Assembly (NCBI GenBank): GCA_029255685.2
Contig: CM055318.2
Coordinates: 7,445,001-7,509,000 of the forward strand
Length of the DNA: 64,000 bases
Source of the DNA: Silene conica
Taxonomy: Eukaryota > Streptophyta > Magnoliopsida > Caryophyllales > Caryophyllaceae
Direction: 5' to 3'
Shown here: piece by piece, positions 37,245 to 49,732 of the stretch
Layout of the letters: every line of letters starts with the position of its first letter
Numbering within the stretch: position 1 is the first letter of the stretch
Notes under the pieces: model-generated
What the model was told of the DNA's origin: nothing
The model's input: only the letters and a program-made list of their open reading frames with translations
Database searches by the model: none
Position numbers and translations under genes: made by a program

Positions 37245-37455
37245 AGAATGGGTGCTAAAACAATGCTAAAGATATTAATTTTTTTTGTTTTTTTAAATAT
37301 GTTGGCGTCACAGCATATACAGTAACACAGATGCTTTGTCTTAGAGAGTGACCACTGAGAGCAACAAAAGCAGGATAAACAGCAACTGTAGCGCAGGACT
37401 GATTTAATTCAAGTCTACTCAAGTTCGAGTCGGTAAACAGAAGAAAAGAGTAAAG

Positions 37456-40400
37456 CTACTCCCAAGTGACAGAGATCATGGAGTTTGAGAGACCGGATTC
37501 TTCAAAAGTTAAACCGCTATCATAATCGAGAACCTTTGATGCACCAGGGATTGCATTAGTCAAGCGGAATGAACGTGTCTCTGACTCGCCAAGCTGGGAA
37601 CTGCAGAATGACCATAACAGCTGCAACGGCGAATATATTAGAAATATAGCTGGGAATTAGCAATGACATATATCTCGAATCAAGATCAAACAAAACGATA
37701 AGGGACGGGTAATGAACTAACCATAGATAGCTTTCAGTGACATAATTCACAAACTCTGTTCAATATAGAGTATGGACAATTCAATGAGTATGGACAAATT
37801 CTGTTCAAAAACTAATTGATCCCGAACCATGCAGCTGTGATTAAAACAAGTTAAAAGGTTTTGAAGGCTACTTGCCTAATTAGAGGTAATTTTAAGGTCA
37901 TATTTACAACATTTTCATGAAACGACCGAGATCGTCCATGACGACCAACTCTTACGACTCAAACCCAGATATAACACAATCCCTCACCCAACTTCAGAAC
38001 CAACGCCTGCGCATGCATCGGTTTCTTCTCTTAATACAATTGTGGGGCTAATACTCTACCCCAAGTCCATACATGCCCTAAGGAATAACTTCAACCATGA
38101 AACAGAATCTTTCTACAAATATCTGTACTCATAACCAAGTCCTTCACAGCTCTGTCCACTTATGGCCTTATCATATACTCCATAACATTTTTAAAAGGAA
38201 AAAAAGGTACCCGAGGGACACTAACCTGTATTGGGTCAGCACGAAGGAAATTCCGCTGAACTCTACGTCCATCAGGGAGCCGAATTCCAACTCGGCACAT
38301 AAGGTTTCTGTCGACTTTTGGTTCCTCGCTGAGGGGAGGATACACAGACTTCTTCGCAGAGCTTGATTCTTCACCTTTGGCATGGGCTGCTTCCTTATCT
38401 GTAGAATCTGGTTTAACCGAATCTTGCATACTCTCCATTGATGCAGAAAGAGCTCTTTGCAGTTCATCGTCTTCTTCATTCGTCTCGACTGCGGAATAAA
38501 ACGTCTAAGTTTGGATTTTTGTTGGGATATAGGATATACTAAACTCTTATTTAACAAGTAAGGGACATAATCCTGATTCCTCATAGGTTCTCGTTTAAGA
38601 TAGGATCCAAGATATGCAACGTTGCCTTCGTATTAAAAACAGTTATTTTCTTAAATATTCCAACATAAACTTTTAAAATTTTATATACTACTCGTACTAC
38701 ATATTTGTGAAATTTTCCAAAAAGTTATTATACCTTGCACTTTTTGAGCAGGCTTATGAGAGTTTTCTCTTGGACGCTTGTTAGACAGCGAACTGTGATG
38801 AGTCTTTGGACCACCATCCATGAAGGGCAATAGATCCTGAAGATTGAGCAAATGTTACCGCAGACTTACCAAAAGGATTGATCCAGCTCCATCAACTAAT
38901 TCAACAAGTTTTACATGTCGTGAAAAATGAGCACAAACCTCCAATAGCCGCTCTGGATTTACCATGCCAGACCATGAACGCATCTTTTGTCCGGTAATTG
39001 GATCAATGATGAGGACAACAGGAACAGATTCAGTTTTGTAGTAAGTGCAAACCTTCTTTCCCTCGCTCGAATCATCATAAACCTGTACACACGAAAAATA
39101 AATTAAATAATAAAACAAGCAGAGAATCAGGACAACAAGAGTTAAAGATAAAGCCAATGGATGAGAGTTCACTTTGACGGTTTACTTTGGATGCACATTG
39201 CGTGGCCAACACTATTCCGAAACAACATGACACGACAGGCCAAACCTTCATCATCCATGAAAGAAATAGGATGCATGGCCAGTCTAGAAGTGACAGCCCC
39301 ATCCAGACAGCCAGCTCTAATTCTCAGTTTCTAGCAACTAGAGATGATTAGAAAGCTCTGACTGTTGAACTAAAAGTCAACTAAGTTCTAAGCTCATACG
39401 TTAGATTCAAAACATGGGAATAGATCACTAATGCTCAGAACTGGGAAACAGTATGTGATTGAAATTGACATAACTAACTCCCATAATTTAGCATTAAATA
39501 TCCTAACACGTGGGCCACAGCCATTATATAGTGGCACTTGTAAAAGAAAACGTAAATGAAAATTTTGTTGTCAACAAGAATGAAGCAAATAACTACGTCA
39601 AGATGAAAGACGCAATTGTCATTCAACAGAAACGTATCATAAAATGTTTAGTGTGCGAAAAATGACAGAAATGAAGGGAAACGTAAGAGAAACAAACCTG
39701 CCAGAAGATGAAATTAGTTTTGATGGTTTGAGCAACAGCGTCATTTGCCCAGGTGTCTCTGTTAAGCTTCACAATTAACAAACGGTGAACAAGTTAGAAA
39801 AGTACGGTTGGCAGACCTTCACAAAAAGGGACGGTTAACATTAGTTAAAACAGTAATTGCGCATGACACAGGTAGAATGTAGATTACCAGGGCTATACAC
39901 TAATACAGCATGTGTTTCTCAGACTCTTTAGGAAGTAACCAACACAGGTGTGTCCAAGTATGGGACTTGAGTATTCTATATTCTAATAAAATACATGTTT
40001 GGTTTGTGCATACCAACAATCGAGAATCAGACACAGGGTCACAGGGTAATATGAATAGAGTAACATAGAATACAACTTTTACCTGAAGACACATGACAGA
40101 GAGTAGGAAAGAAAGAAAACAAAAAATGATAGGGAACATGGCCTAACCATATGGGAGCTGAATTCTGTAGTAGATTGCAAATTGGCCACGAGCCACTTGT
40201 CCTCGGCAGCAGCAGTAAGTTTTGCCTACAAAGTCATGGCAAGAACTTCATCACACAGAATAAAAACATGAAACAATCCATTAATAACTACATGAGATGC
40301 AATTAATAAATGAGACAAATGAAGAGTTCAAAATAGAGTGAGTGACCCAAAGGACCGAATGGGTTCCTGATTAGTCCAGCTCCGCACCCCACTCACAAAT

Positions 40401-43400
40401 GATATATAATGATAAATATATATTAGTAGTAGATAAACAAATAAATTAATTAGCAAATTATCAGTTTAAACCAGACCTTTTCAAAAGAACCCTGGTGCAT
40501 CAGATCAAATGGTGGCCGGTATAAAGCAGCAAGTTTATCTTGAGAACTCTCTGCTGTAGAAGGGCCACCTTGCTCACTTGACCAAACACCTGGGTCTTTG
40601 TTTTCCTCTTCAAAGTTGCGGAAAGCAACCACAGCACTTCCCCTTCCCGGAGGTGGATACCTTTGTGCCCTGTGTCAAGCATTGAAGCCATAAATATCCA
40701 TTTCAGAAACTGTGAATAACCAAATGAGAAGAACAATGTGCTATAAAGACAAACACAATTCAATGGGATGCCATTATAAATCATATACTTCTGTCAAAAG
40801 AATAACAGGATAGCGAGGGGTGGAAATCAGCCTGTACATTTGAACAACTGACTTCCACACATTAGGGGAAAACCAACTCCAAATACTGGTCTCCCCCAGC
40901 AACAAATATTGTTTTAATTTCCTAACAAATACTATGGCTACACATTTGTGCAATTGGTCTCACACATTGTATGTGTCATACTCATTACACCCCATTATAA
41001 AAGGTACATTTTGTCACTGAACTTCATTTCAACTTTGCACAAGAGGCTTATGAAAAGGGATGCCACCATATACCAAAGAAAAACCTGCCTCTTGAAGAGT
41101 AGAAGGAATCAGTTAATAAATAAAAGGTCCGGCAGCTGATAAAAAAACCACTTGACACAAAGCCAGGTAACATTCTCAGTTGTGTAAATGGAACTATCTC
41201 CAACATGATATCATGAGTACTCTTTTAAAGTATGCTGGTAAGAAGCATACAAGCCAAGTAGCAATTAATAAACCAGTTATGAGGGTGCAAAAAACATAGA
41301 AACATTCACATTCAGTGATTTTCATTGACCAGGTGAAAGAGGCCTACTAAGAAAGGTAAGTATAAGAAAACGAAGCGAGGCAGGTAACGTCGGCTAGAAT
41401 GAAAAATACCAACGCATTGCATCCTTATATAGCGCCTCTCTTATAACTGGTAAAGGTGGACGTACATCCTCACCATCTAACCCAGTAATGTCTTCTGGTA
41501 AAATACTGCAATTAAGACATGAAAGATGAGATGTAAAGCCAGATAAAAGAAGCAGACTTTAAAGTAGGATTAACTAAGAGACTTCGACAGTTAGACTGCA
41601 TATACACCTGGAGCTCTTGTCAGTTACTGGAGCAGTATTCTCTGCTTGCGGCAAATATCCTGAAGTGGCCATTGCACCACCTTCATTCCCCACATAAAAA
41701 AGCTGAATAGCATCATCAAGCTTCCAGCTTGTTGCCTGAGCCAAGAGAAGATCTGTTACACTTTGATAGATACAATAAAAGATGATATTCACACAAATTT
41801 AGAATCCCCCGCAAAGATTATCCAAGAACAGAATTCCACGAAAAGATAGAGGGTGGGCAAACACACCTAAAACCCACCATCTTTCAAGTTTCAACAAATT
41901 GTACATTCCAGTTCTTCAGAAAAGATATATAGAAATCAATAGAGGATCGGCATGGGACTAGAGTGAATATCCAAAAAATGTTAAGTTTCCAAACAGGAAA
42001 ATGAATTTTAAGTTTAATCTAACCTACAGCATCAGTGCACATGCAAGCCCATGCACTTTCCAATTTGCACAGACCATAAGGGTTAAAAAAACAATGAACT
42101 CCTTAGTTGAAATGTCTTGTCTGCATGTAAAAAGCTCAGAAGCTCTCCCTAATTGCAACAAAGTGATAGGTCCCCAACACTCCTATCCTAAAGTTGTAAC
42201 TTGTAACAATAGCACAAAAGCAAGATATAGGGCTTGTTTGGACAGCAAAATAGAAGGGAAAGAAAGGGGAGGGGAAATGGAATAAGGGTGTTTGGATACA
42301 ACTTTCCTCCAAATCTTTCCTATCGTGGCGGGATTTTGGTCTGCCTTGGATGAGGGAAAATGGATCCCTAGCCCTTCACCCTCATTTGCTAACCAAACAA
42401 GGGATTCTATATCCCTTAACCCCCTCCCTGTTCTCCTCCTTTCCCTCCAAATTGCCCGAATCAAAACAAGCCCTACAGGCGTCAGGGGATGAGAGAGAGC
42501 AATCTACTTCACCACAACTCTTGGCCAACAAATCAACACCTCGTTTTAACTCACGCTCTCACTGTAATATTAGTCAATAGACACCTCTCCATAATATCTA
42601 CAATGTGATGCAGAAAAAACACCTACACATCAAACATACAACCACTTTGTGTACTGAAGAAAACCGATAACCTGTAGCAATAAGCCACCCATCGCAATCA
42701 CACAGCGACCCTACACGTAAAACTTTACGCATTAAGAGCACAAATCTCAATACTCCATCATTTACATCCACTTCAAGAACCCAAGTGCGAGAAAACCTAA
42801 TTAATGTACTTGCCTGATCAAAATTTGAGCAATGTTATTGACCTTCTCATCTCGATTGGGATCATGTGAGAAAGATTGATACGAAAATATCGGAAATGGT
42901 AGAAAAGAGAAGGTCGGTAGCATTGCTCTCTACATTTGCATTGATTACTCACCAGAGTAGTCGTCACCAACAACATCCACACATACCCAACCCGATAAAG
43001 AACAAAAGCTTATCAACAACCAAAACCATCTAACTGCAAGAACACCACCACACGGCCACACCCTATGAACCCGAAATCCGAAAATTCTCCCCATTTACTC
43101 ATCAAACACAGTCACTCTTAAATGCAAACGCCGGATGATCACTTATATAGAGACGATTAACCAAACAGTCATTCAATAATACAAAAAGTAACCAATAAAA
43201 CAACGGCAATTTAATCACAAACCCACATAAATGCAAACTGAAATTACCCAAAATGGTGAAATACAACTACATTGCATAACTTATAGATCAAATTAACCCT
43301 AATTACACCAAAAAGTAACCAATAAAAACAAATCAGTAATCAAGAACATAAAAGAAAATAATAAGTAAAAGGGAAAAACCTCTAAGAATTGGCGGGCAGT

Positions 43401-43481
43401 ATCGGTGGTCTGACCAACGGCAATTTCGAGGAAAGAAGAGACCATGCTCTGCTTATCAGCAGGAGATAGAATATCGTCCAT
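37456..43481 (-). CDS. PUX7: Plant UBX domain-containing protein 7 (CDC48 adaptor)
   Basis: Ten minus-strand exons (43380-43481, 41608-41735, 41410-41505, 40477-40669, 40148-40225, 39698-39766, 38939-39082, 38734-38836, 38226-38488, 37456-37620) join in phase to 446 residues. The order is UBA-like (about 5-50, MVSSFLEIAVG then ATSWKLDDAIQLFY), a UAS thioredoxin-like region (about 170-290, with LNRDTWAN and NFIFWQVYDD), a ubiquitin-interacting motif (about 309-325, EEDDELQRALSASM) and a C-terminal UBX fold (about 365-446, containing GIRLPDGRRVQRNF). This architecture matches UBXD7/PUX7, which tethers ubiquitinated substrates to the CDC48/p97 segregase. From memory the Arabidopsis gene is At1g14570. 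Length is close to the Arabidopsis protein. No disrupted exon was seen. The first intron holds a small MITE. Confidence 0.94.
39910..40067. mobile_element. Degraded relative of the 188-bp MITE in a PUX7 intron
   Basis: The words 'ctcagactcttta', 'acacaggtgtgtccaagta', 'gacacagggt' and 'agagtaacatag' occur in the same order and orientation as in the element at 28650-28837, with many substitutions. The left terminus is eroded and no target duplication is recognisable. It lies in the intron between PUX7 exons 6 and 5. Confidence 0.65.
42231..42475. mobile_element. MITE in PUX7 intron 1 with GGGCTTGTTT ends
   Basis: The left end reads TAGGGCTTGTTTGGACAGC and the right end in reverse complement reads TAGGGCTTGTTTTGATTCG. 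The sub-terminal parts are also inverted ('gggaaagaaaggggaggg' versus 'ggagggaaaggagg'). About 245 bp long with no coding capacity. The bases beside the ends do not form an obvious duplication, so the superfamily is uncertain. Confidence 0.7.
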
Positions 43482-43972
43482 GGATAGATATGAAGCTTTT
43501 GTTGAAGGTGCGTTAATGGGGGATCTGGGTTTCGTCGATGATGACTGATAAGATGATGTTGAAGAAGAAGATCAAAGGTTTTGAGGTGGGTCAGTTCAAT
43601 GGACGATTAAAATGAAATACGGAGTAATCCGTAATAAAAGGAGTCTGGTATTGGGAAATTGGATTACAAACATACGAATACTTTTTATGTGAGTGTAAAT
43701 GATACCTTCAAGTCGGTTTGAAATTGACTCGAAAATTTGAGATTGAACTGACCGAGCTAGAATTTTAAATTATATAGCGCTGATTTTAACAAACATACAA
43801 ATATTTTTTTTCTGGTACAAAATTCTGTGGAACCGTTGTCTTGATCTATATTAGTGACCAAAATGATGATATATTCATTAGTCTGTCTATGAGTAAAATA
43901 TTTATTTATTTGAATAGAAGCATTTTCCGATTGACAATAATCCCTTGTTAAGTCTGTCTATGAGTAAAAAAA
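43482..43972. other. PUX7 leader and short spacer
   Basis: The first 100 bases or so are the PUX7 5' leader (minus strand) with a short GAA-rich tract near 43560. Beyond that the sequence is AT-rich without a recognisable gene. A short direct repeat, 'gtctgtctatgagtaaaa', occurs near 43882 and 43953. Confidence 0.45.
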
Positions 43973-45400
43973 TAATTTGTCAAACACCACCTTTGATAAA
44001 AAAAAAATTTGTCAAACACCACATTTTGGCCAAAGTTTGAGCGTTTGTGATGAGTGACTTCCAGTCGATGTTTGAGATAACAAACGAGGTCGGTTTAGAG
44101 TGTTCTTGAACTCGTTATAAATGTGGGAGTACAGGTTTTCCAACGCCTATCAACACGGTGGTCAAAAGTGTCCTTATACAGGGTAGATTGATGTGTAAAG
44201 TAAAGCTAGTCGCATAGGCTTAATGTAAGTTGAAGTAGGATTTTTCGTGGGTCAATTCACTCCCGTTGAGCCACCGCTTGCACCAACGACCACCACAGTG
44301 AACACAACTGTGACATACCTTGTCCTCCCCTCAACCTACCTACCAAATTCAAACCAAACCAAACATCATAACCCCATTTAAAGACCTTGAAAACCCCTCT
44401 AACAACTCGCTGTAAACCCAAATTTCTAGTTATTTCTCAAACCAACCTTACTTTACACATCAATCAACCCCACATAAGGACATCTTTGACCACCGTTTTG
44501 ACAACCGTTGAAAAGCATGTACTCCCACCTTTCTAACGAGTTCAAGAACACTCTAAACCGACCTCGTTTGCTATCTCAAACATCGACTAAAAGTCACCCC
44601 ATCACAAACGCTGAAACTTAACCCAAAATGTGGTGTTAAACAAAAAATTTGTTATTAAATGTGGTGTTTGACAAATTATTTTTTTAAAGGTGGTGTTTGA
44701 AAGAAAAAGTTTTTTTAAAGGTGGTGTTTAGGGATGGCAATGGGTAGGGTCTGGGTAGGGTCCGGCAAGACCCGACCCGACCCGCCGTAAAAAATCTTAG
44801 ACCCATACCCGACCCAGACCCTAAAGGGTCTGAAATTAATGGACCCATACCCGACCCTAATGGGTCTGGGTCTGGGTAGGGTCTACCCTAGGGTCCAATT
44901 TTTAGTAACGAGTCATTCAATAAAATGTATCAAGGTTCGAATTAAATTAAAAAGTTTTGATTAAAGTATTACAAAATCTTGGTGATTTGGATCATTACCC
45001 GTACCCGACCCTAAATTATATCATTTAGGGTACCCAAACTTATCATTTTCATCAATTTTCTCGTTATTCTTAATGATCATTTGGATATGCGTATAGTATA
45101 TTAATGATAACTAATAAGAGTCATCTGTTTGTGTCTATTATTTGAGTTATTGACGTTCGTATGTGTGTTTTTTGTTTTACTTTTCGTTTTTTTAATAAAT
45201 ATAAGGGTCTAAGGGTCGGGTAGGGTCCCAAGACCAAGACCGGACCCGACCCGAAGTTTTTATATAAGACTCATACCCGACCCATATCCGAGTGGGTCTC
45301 AAAAATCCAGACCCATACCCGACCCATTAGGGTCCGACCCTAAGGATCTGGGCTGGGTACCCGACCCACTGTCATCCATAGTGGTGTTAGACAAAAAGCC
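43973..45400. mobile_element. Fold-back/Mutator-like element with about 240-bp arms, interrupted by a hAT
   Basis: The left arm (about 43973-44210) runs from 'aatttgtcaaacaccacc' through 'aacgaggtcggtttagagtg' and 'ttcttgaactcgtta' to 'atgtgtaaagtaa'. The right arm (about 44449-44728) carries the same blocks in reverse complement and mirrored order. The 240-bp middle has no recognisable gene. A hAT element (44729-45380) has inserted in the repeated 'ggtggtgttt' words at the right edge, so the true outer end lies just after 45388. Long arms are typical of MULEs or Foldback elements; no 9-bp duplication could be confirmed. Confidence 0.7.
44729..45380. mobile_element. hAT-type MITE (652 bp) with perfect 8-bp TSD
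   Basis: The element begins TAGGGATGGCAATGGGT and in reverse complement its end reads TATGGATGACAGTGGGT. GTGGTGTT flanks it on both sides (44721-44728 and 45381-45388). The ends are rich in 'gacccgacc' and 'gggtctgggt' words; the middle is AT-rich. It has no transposase and is younger than the fold-back element into which it inserted. Confidence 0.9.
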
Positions 45401-45819
45401 CACAAAAAAACACATGGTCCAATTTGAATGCTAATAATTCTCCACTTTTTCTTTTCATTTGTTTTCTAAAACTCAAAATTTCCGAACTTTAAACGTAAAA
45501 AGTTGGAGAATAAAATGTCGTATTATATACCGTCAAAGTTCCATAAATAATTAAGTTTATTAACTTATTTAGAATAAAATTTATGTCTATAAATCATCAA
45601 AAAAATGCTTAACATAATGTTTACCTCTCACCAGTTTTTTTTATTTCTTTCCATTTCATTTTGTAAGGTTAAAGCTGACAAACTTTAACCATAGTAACTC
45701 AAAAATTATACGAATAGTATATTATTACTAAATGAAATTTATATACTTGCATTTATCGTAAAAAAAATGTTTCGCAAATATATTTTCAACAAAACGAAGT
45801 TATTTGTATTATATGTATA

Positions 45820-48656
45820 CTAGTTTTATGCCCGTACAAAAAATGTACAGAAATATTTTTACATGTTTAGGTATTATTTTTTAGTAGTAGATATAAGTTC
45901 AAATTTTTTACTATAAAACTTCAAATCTATGCTAACAATGTATACATATAATCTATTAATTGATTATGTCTCTTATTAGTTTGAATTAGGCCCAATAGAC
46001 GATGGTCACTTGTTTAATCTCTAGATAAGAAGTATAAACAAAGTGAAAGATTCTATGTTCATTTGATAAACCGTACCTCTGCTTCACATCACTCCAACTC
46101 ACGAGTCTGCCTTTTTCACTATCAAATTCTCCTTGCCATTTTTTCTCTGATCTAACTTACTTTGCTGCGTCCCTAAAATCTATTCGATGTTCCATCCAAC
46201 AGTCACCTTTAACATTAGAATCAATAAATTATCTCCTTAATGCTTTTACAACTTCATCAATATTCTTTGAATGAATACTTGCATTGCTCATTTAATCGTT
46301 ATAATGCTCAACATAGGAGAAATAATCAAATGAAAAATTTAATTTTTCTCCGTATTATATACGGTTTGTTATTTCGGTTATTTGTTGTTGCATTTTTTTT
46401 TTTTTTTCATCATATACTTATCCAATGCAGAAGCCAAGCTGCTGACGTGGCATCACAAAAAATAAGCTCCGTCTTACGTGGCACGATTTCAGAGCTACTG
46501 GAAGATTTCCAAAAAAATCCAAAAAAAATACAGATTTAAGCAACTAATAGTCAAGATTGCAATATCATAATATTCTTAGTCAATATTTTAGGAATGCAAT
46601 AATGTTCTGCAAGATTTTTAGAATAATCTTTTCAGTGATTTTCGTTCACGGGATAATGCAATAACAAATCATGGAATAATGCAATATAATAACAAATCAC
46701 GGGGTTGTTACTATATTGCATTATTCTATTTTGACATTTTTTATAATAGGTGATGACCATTTTTTTTAAAAAAAAAGTAAATAAATTATACTGAAAATTG
46801 CGAAATCAATGGGATAGTATATGGAATAAAATCAATTGTAGAATATGAATGAAATATTCCATATTCTATCACTATAAAAACTAAAGTACAAATTAATAGG
46901 AGTAACTAATTTATTTAAACCGTTGGAGTATCCATTTTGTTAATAAAACTATTTATTTAATATAATAAATGAGTTCTTTTATAAAACAGGAGTATCTCGC
47001 AATATCGAACTCTCCCACGCAATCACCGTTGTTTGATATATGTATCTTTTTGCTAATAAAATCAAACGTAAATTATTAATTAACCCAACTTTTAAATTAC
47101 TATTTTTATTAACCAAGTCTTATAACCATTTGAATTATACATTTACACTCATTTTAATCATACGTACTAATTTTATTGCAAGTCTTACTCATTTATAGTT
47201 AATAATTCAAAATTAATTACTCCGTAAATCGTTATATCTTAGCTACGAGTCTATAACTATATATATTCATTTAAAATTTAAAAAGTAGCCCCGTGAATTT
47301 CACGGGTTTAAACCTAGTTATTCCTTTATTAGTATGTATTTTTTTTTCTCGTTAAATTTGATATAAATTATGTATGTTCAAAATATGCTATCTTTAAAGA
47401 AATTTGCTAAGTTTTTTTAACTCACTTTTCAGAATTTTTATTTTTGTTGTGTAACTTTGTTGTAGATTTAAATTTGTAATTTAAAAAATCGGTAACTTTT
47501 CAAATATGATATTATTGTGATCATAAAGTACTTTTTTTCTCTAATTTTTTTAAAAGTTAATATTTGAAGAAATTATACGATGAATAATACTCTCTATATG
47601 ACGAATAATAATAGCAATATCTCAATGTATTATATCGAGGCTATCGGTTTAAATTTAGGACGGATCAAATATACATATGCAGGATGAATAAGACAAAAAA
47701 AAAGCATTATGCACGGCGAAAATAAAATATTTGTCCTATAACCCATGGAGAGTGATAATGACCCGTTTTAAATTTAAGACGGATAATAGCCGGTAAAAAT
47801 ATATATAGATTTAAAATTATACTTACGGTTTAAATTCTAAGTTCATAACCTAACTACCCAAAAAACTCCGACCATATAATATAAACCTATCTATTTTATC
47901 TACAATTAAGACGGACTTACATATTTTCGTTGATTTTTAATTCTCAAAAATTTTAATTTATTGATTTTAAGTATTTGAATGCATTAATTTTCGCCAATTT
48001 ATATATAATTATATTTGGTATTCACTTTTTGTTTCTATTTTATACTCATTGTCACTCAATTTAATCATTTTAGTTGTTGCATGTTAAATTAATATTAACT
48101 TCTTTAATCTTGGAATATACTATATCTGTAAAGTCTAGGCGTCTCAATCATATTATTATTATATTTATTTATAACCTTTAATTTATGTAAAATTAGTTAA
48201 CTTATTATCAAAGATTTGATTTTCACGGTTGAAATTGAAGTTAGGATTTCGGAAGATTTCATATTTCTATGTGTGATTGTAAATTGTAACTTATTTTATT
48301 AATCAAAGTAGTGAAAATATTAAATTGATGAAAGTTTGAGGGGAGGTAATTAAATATTTAGGGTGAACATGGTAGATCCTACTTTAATTCAAATTTTTTT
48401 TTCCTAATTTTGATCGACCAATAAGAACTCTCTAATTATTTTTGAAAACTAATTAATTTTAATGATTTTTGAGTTTACTAAATTAAAAAAAAAAATTATT
48501 GAATTAATAGAAGAATAGAGAAAATAGAAAAGAAGTAATAATTAATTAATTTTGGAGATCATGGATGCCCTACATTAACAAAAAAAATAACTTCTTTCTT
48601 AAAACTCAACAACCAATAAGAATACTTTAAAATCTATTCCTTTTATAGTATAAAGA
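45820..48656 (-). mobile_element. Probable Helitron on the minus strand
   Basis: On the minus strand the 5' end would be TCTTTATACTATAAAAGG at 48656, preceded by A. The 3' end is a hairpin (GTACATTTTTTGTAC) followed by 'gggcataaaaCTAG' at 45823-45820 and then T. Insertion between A and T, 5' TC, and a hairpin about 10 bases before CTAG are Helitron hallmarks. No Rep/helicase was seen, so it would be non-autonomous. An opposite-strand Helitron end at 47317 lies inside, implying nesting, so the pairing of these two ends is an inference. Confidence 0.5.
47284..47317 (+). mobile_element. Helitron 3' terminus (plus strand)
   Basis: The hairpin CCCGTGAATTTCACGGG is followed by 'tttaaacCTAG' and then T, the standard Helitron 3' end. 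A possible 5' start (TCTATCACTATAAAAAC, near 46866) would give an element of about 450 bp, but that pairing is not secure. Confidence 0.65.
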
Positions 48657-48716
48657 TTATATTTGTGATTTGTTATTTTCTCATCAAAAATTATCCTTAT
48701 CAAATAACCGTGAATA

Positions 48717-49343
48717 TCCCTATACTATAAAAGGAAAAGAATTCCTTACAATTCTATTGGTTCATGACTTTTGGAGAGAGAAAATGCTTTTATTTTAATA
48801 GGACCCACCATGTTCTTTGTGGAATTAATTACTTGCTTTATTCATTTCAATTTAATTAATCTCTCCTAAATTTTCTTTTCTAAGATTTATGCTAAGTTGT
48901 CAAGTACAATTAATTCAACCTTAATTCAAAACAAGATGTATGTATTTAAAAAATCGTAGATAAAGCCATTAGTAAACTAAGAAATCAAAATATAATAATA
49001 TCATCAATTCCGTTCAAAAAAAAAAAATATCATCAATTAACTAAAGAAATCATTAAAAAAATATTATAAATCCACATCAACTACATGTATACATCATAAT
49101 ACAACTGAAAAGTCGTTGTGTGAGAATAATTCTTCTGTTAATGTGACCAAATTTCAAACTTAAGGGGCTAATTAGAATTCGAACGGTAAATAAATTTACA
49201 CCAACATGGGGTATCGTTTAAATTTTTTGTTAAATAAGAAACGATAATTATCCAATAAAAACAACATGAAAAATCGTTTAAAATTTTTACTAACAAATAA
49301 TTAATGAGTAAACCCGTGCAATTATGCACGGGTATAAAACTAG
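48717..49343 (+). mobile_element. Non-autonomous Helitron (627 bp), both ends visible
   Basis: The element starts TCCCTATACTATAAAAGG right after A (48716). It ends with hairpin CCCGTGCAATTATGCACGGG, then 'tataaaaCTAG' (CTAG at 49340-49343), right before T (49344). There are no terminal inverted repeats or target duplication, as expected for rolling-circle insertion at AT. The interior is AT-rich and non-coding. Its 5' end is very similar to that of the minus-strand element ending 60 bases away. Confidence 0.8.
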
Positions 49344-49732
49344 TTTGATGTATATATCTTTTCTATAAATTAATTTCATTATAATTAAATAATTTCAGTT
49401 AATAACTTATTTTAACTTGTTTTTAATTTCTTTATTTGGTATAAATGCAAAAAGTTAGTATTACTTTGATTCGGTCACATTTTGAGGTTTTAGAAACTTA
49501 ATTATTATTGTTATATTTTTAAGTTTTCCATCACTTCTTTTATTGTTTGATCAATGTTAAATAAATTTTTTTTTTGAACGGTAGTCTTAAATAATTTACT
49601 TTATGTTTTTATGTGCTTAATTTTATAATCATACAAATATATTAATAAATTTGGCTATCAGTGACAATTTTTTTGTGCAAATATAGATAAAGCATGTATT
49701 GCATAGGTTTTATGAGGTAGTTACATTTAATT
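49344..49732. other. AT-rich spacer between Helitron and LINE
   Basis: No gene, RNA or repeat boundary was recognised in these roughly 390 bases. Confidence 0.4.
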
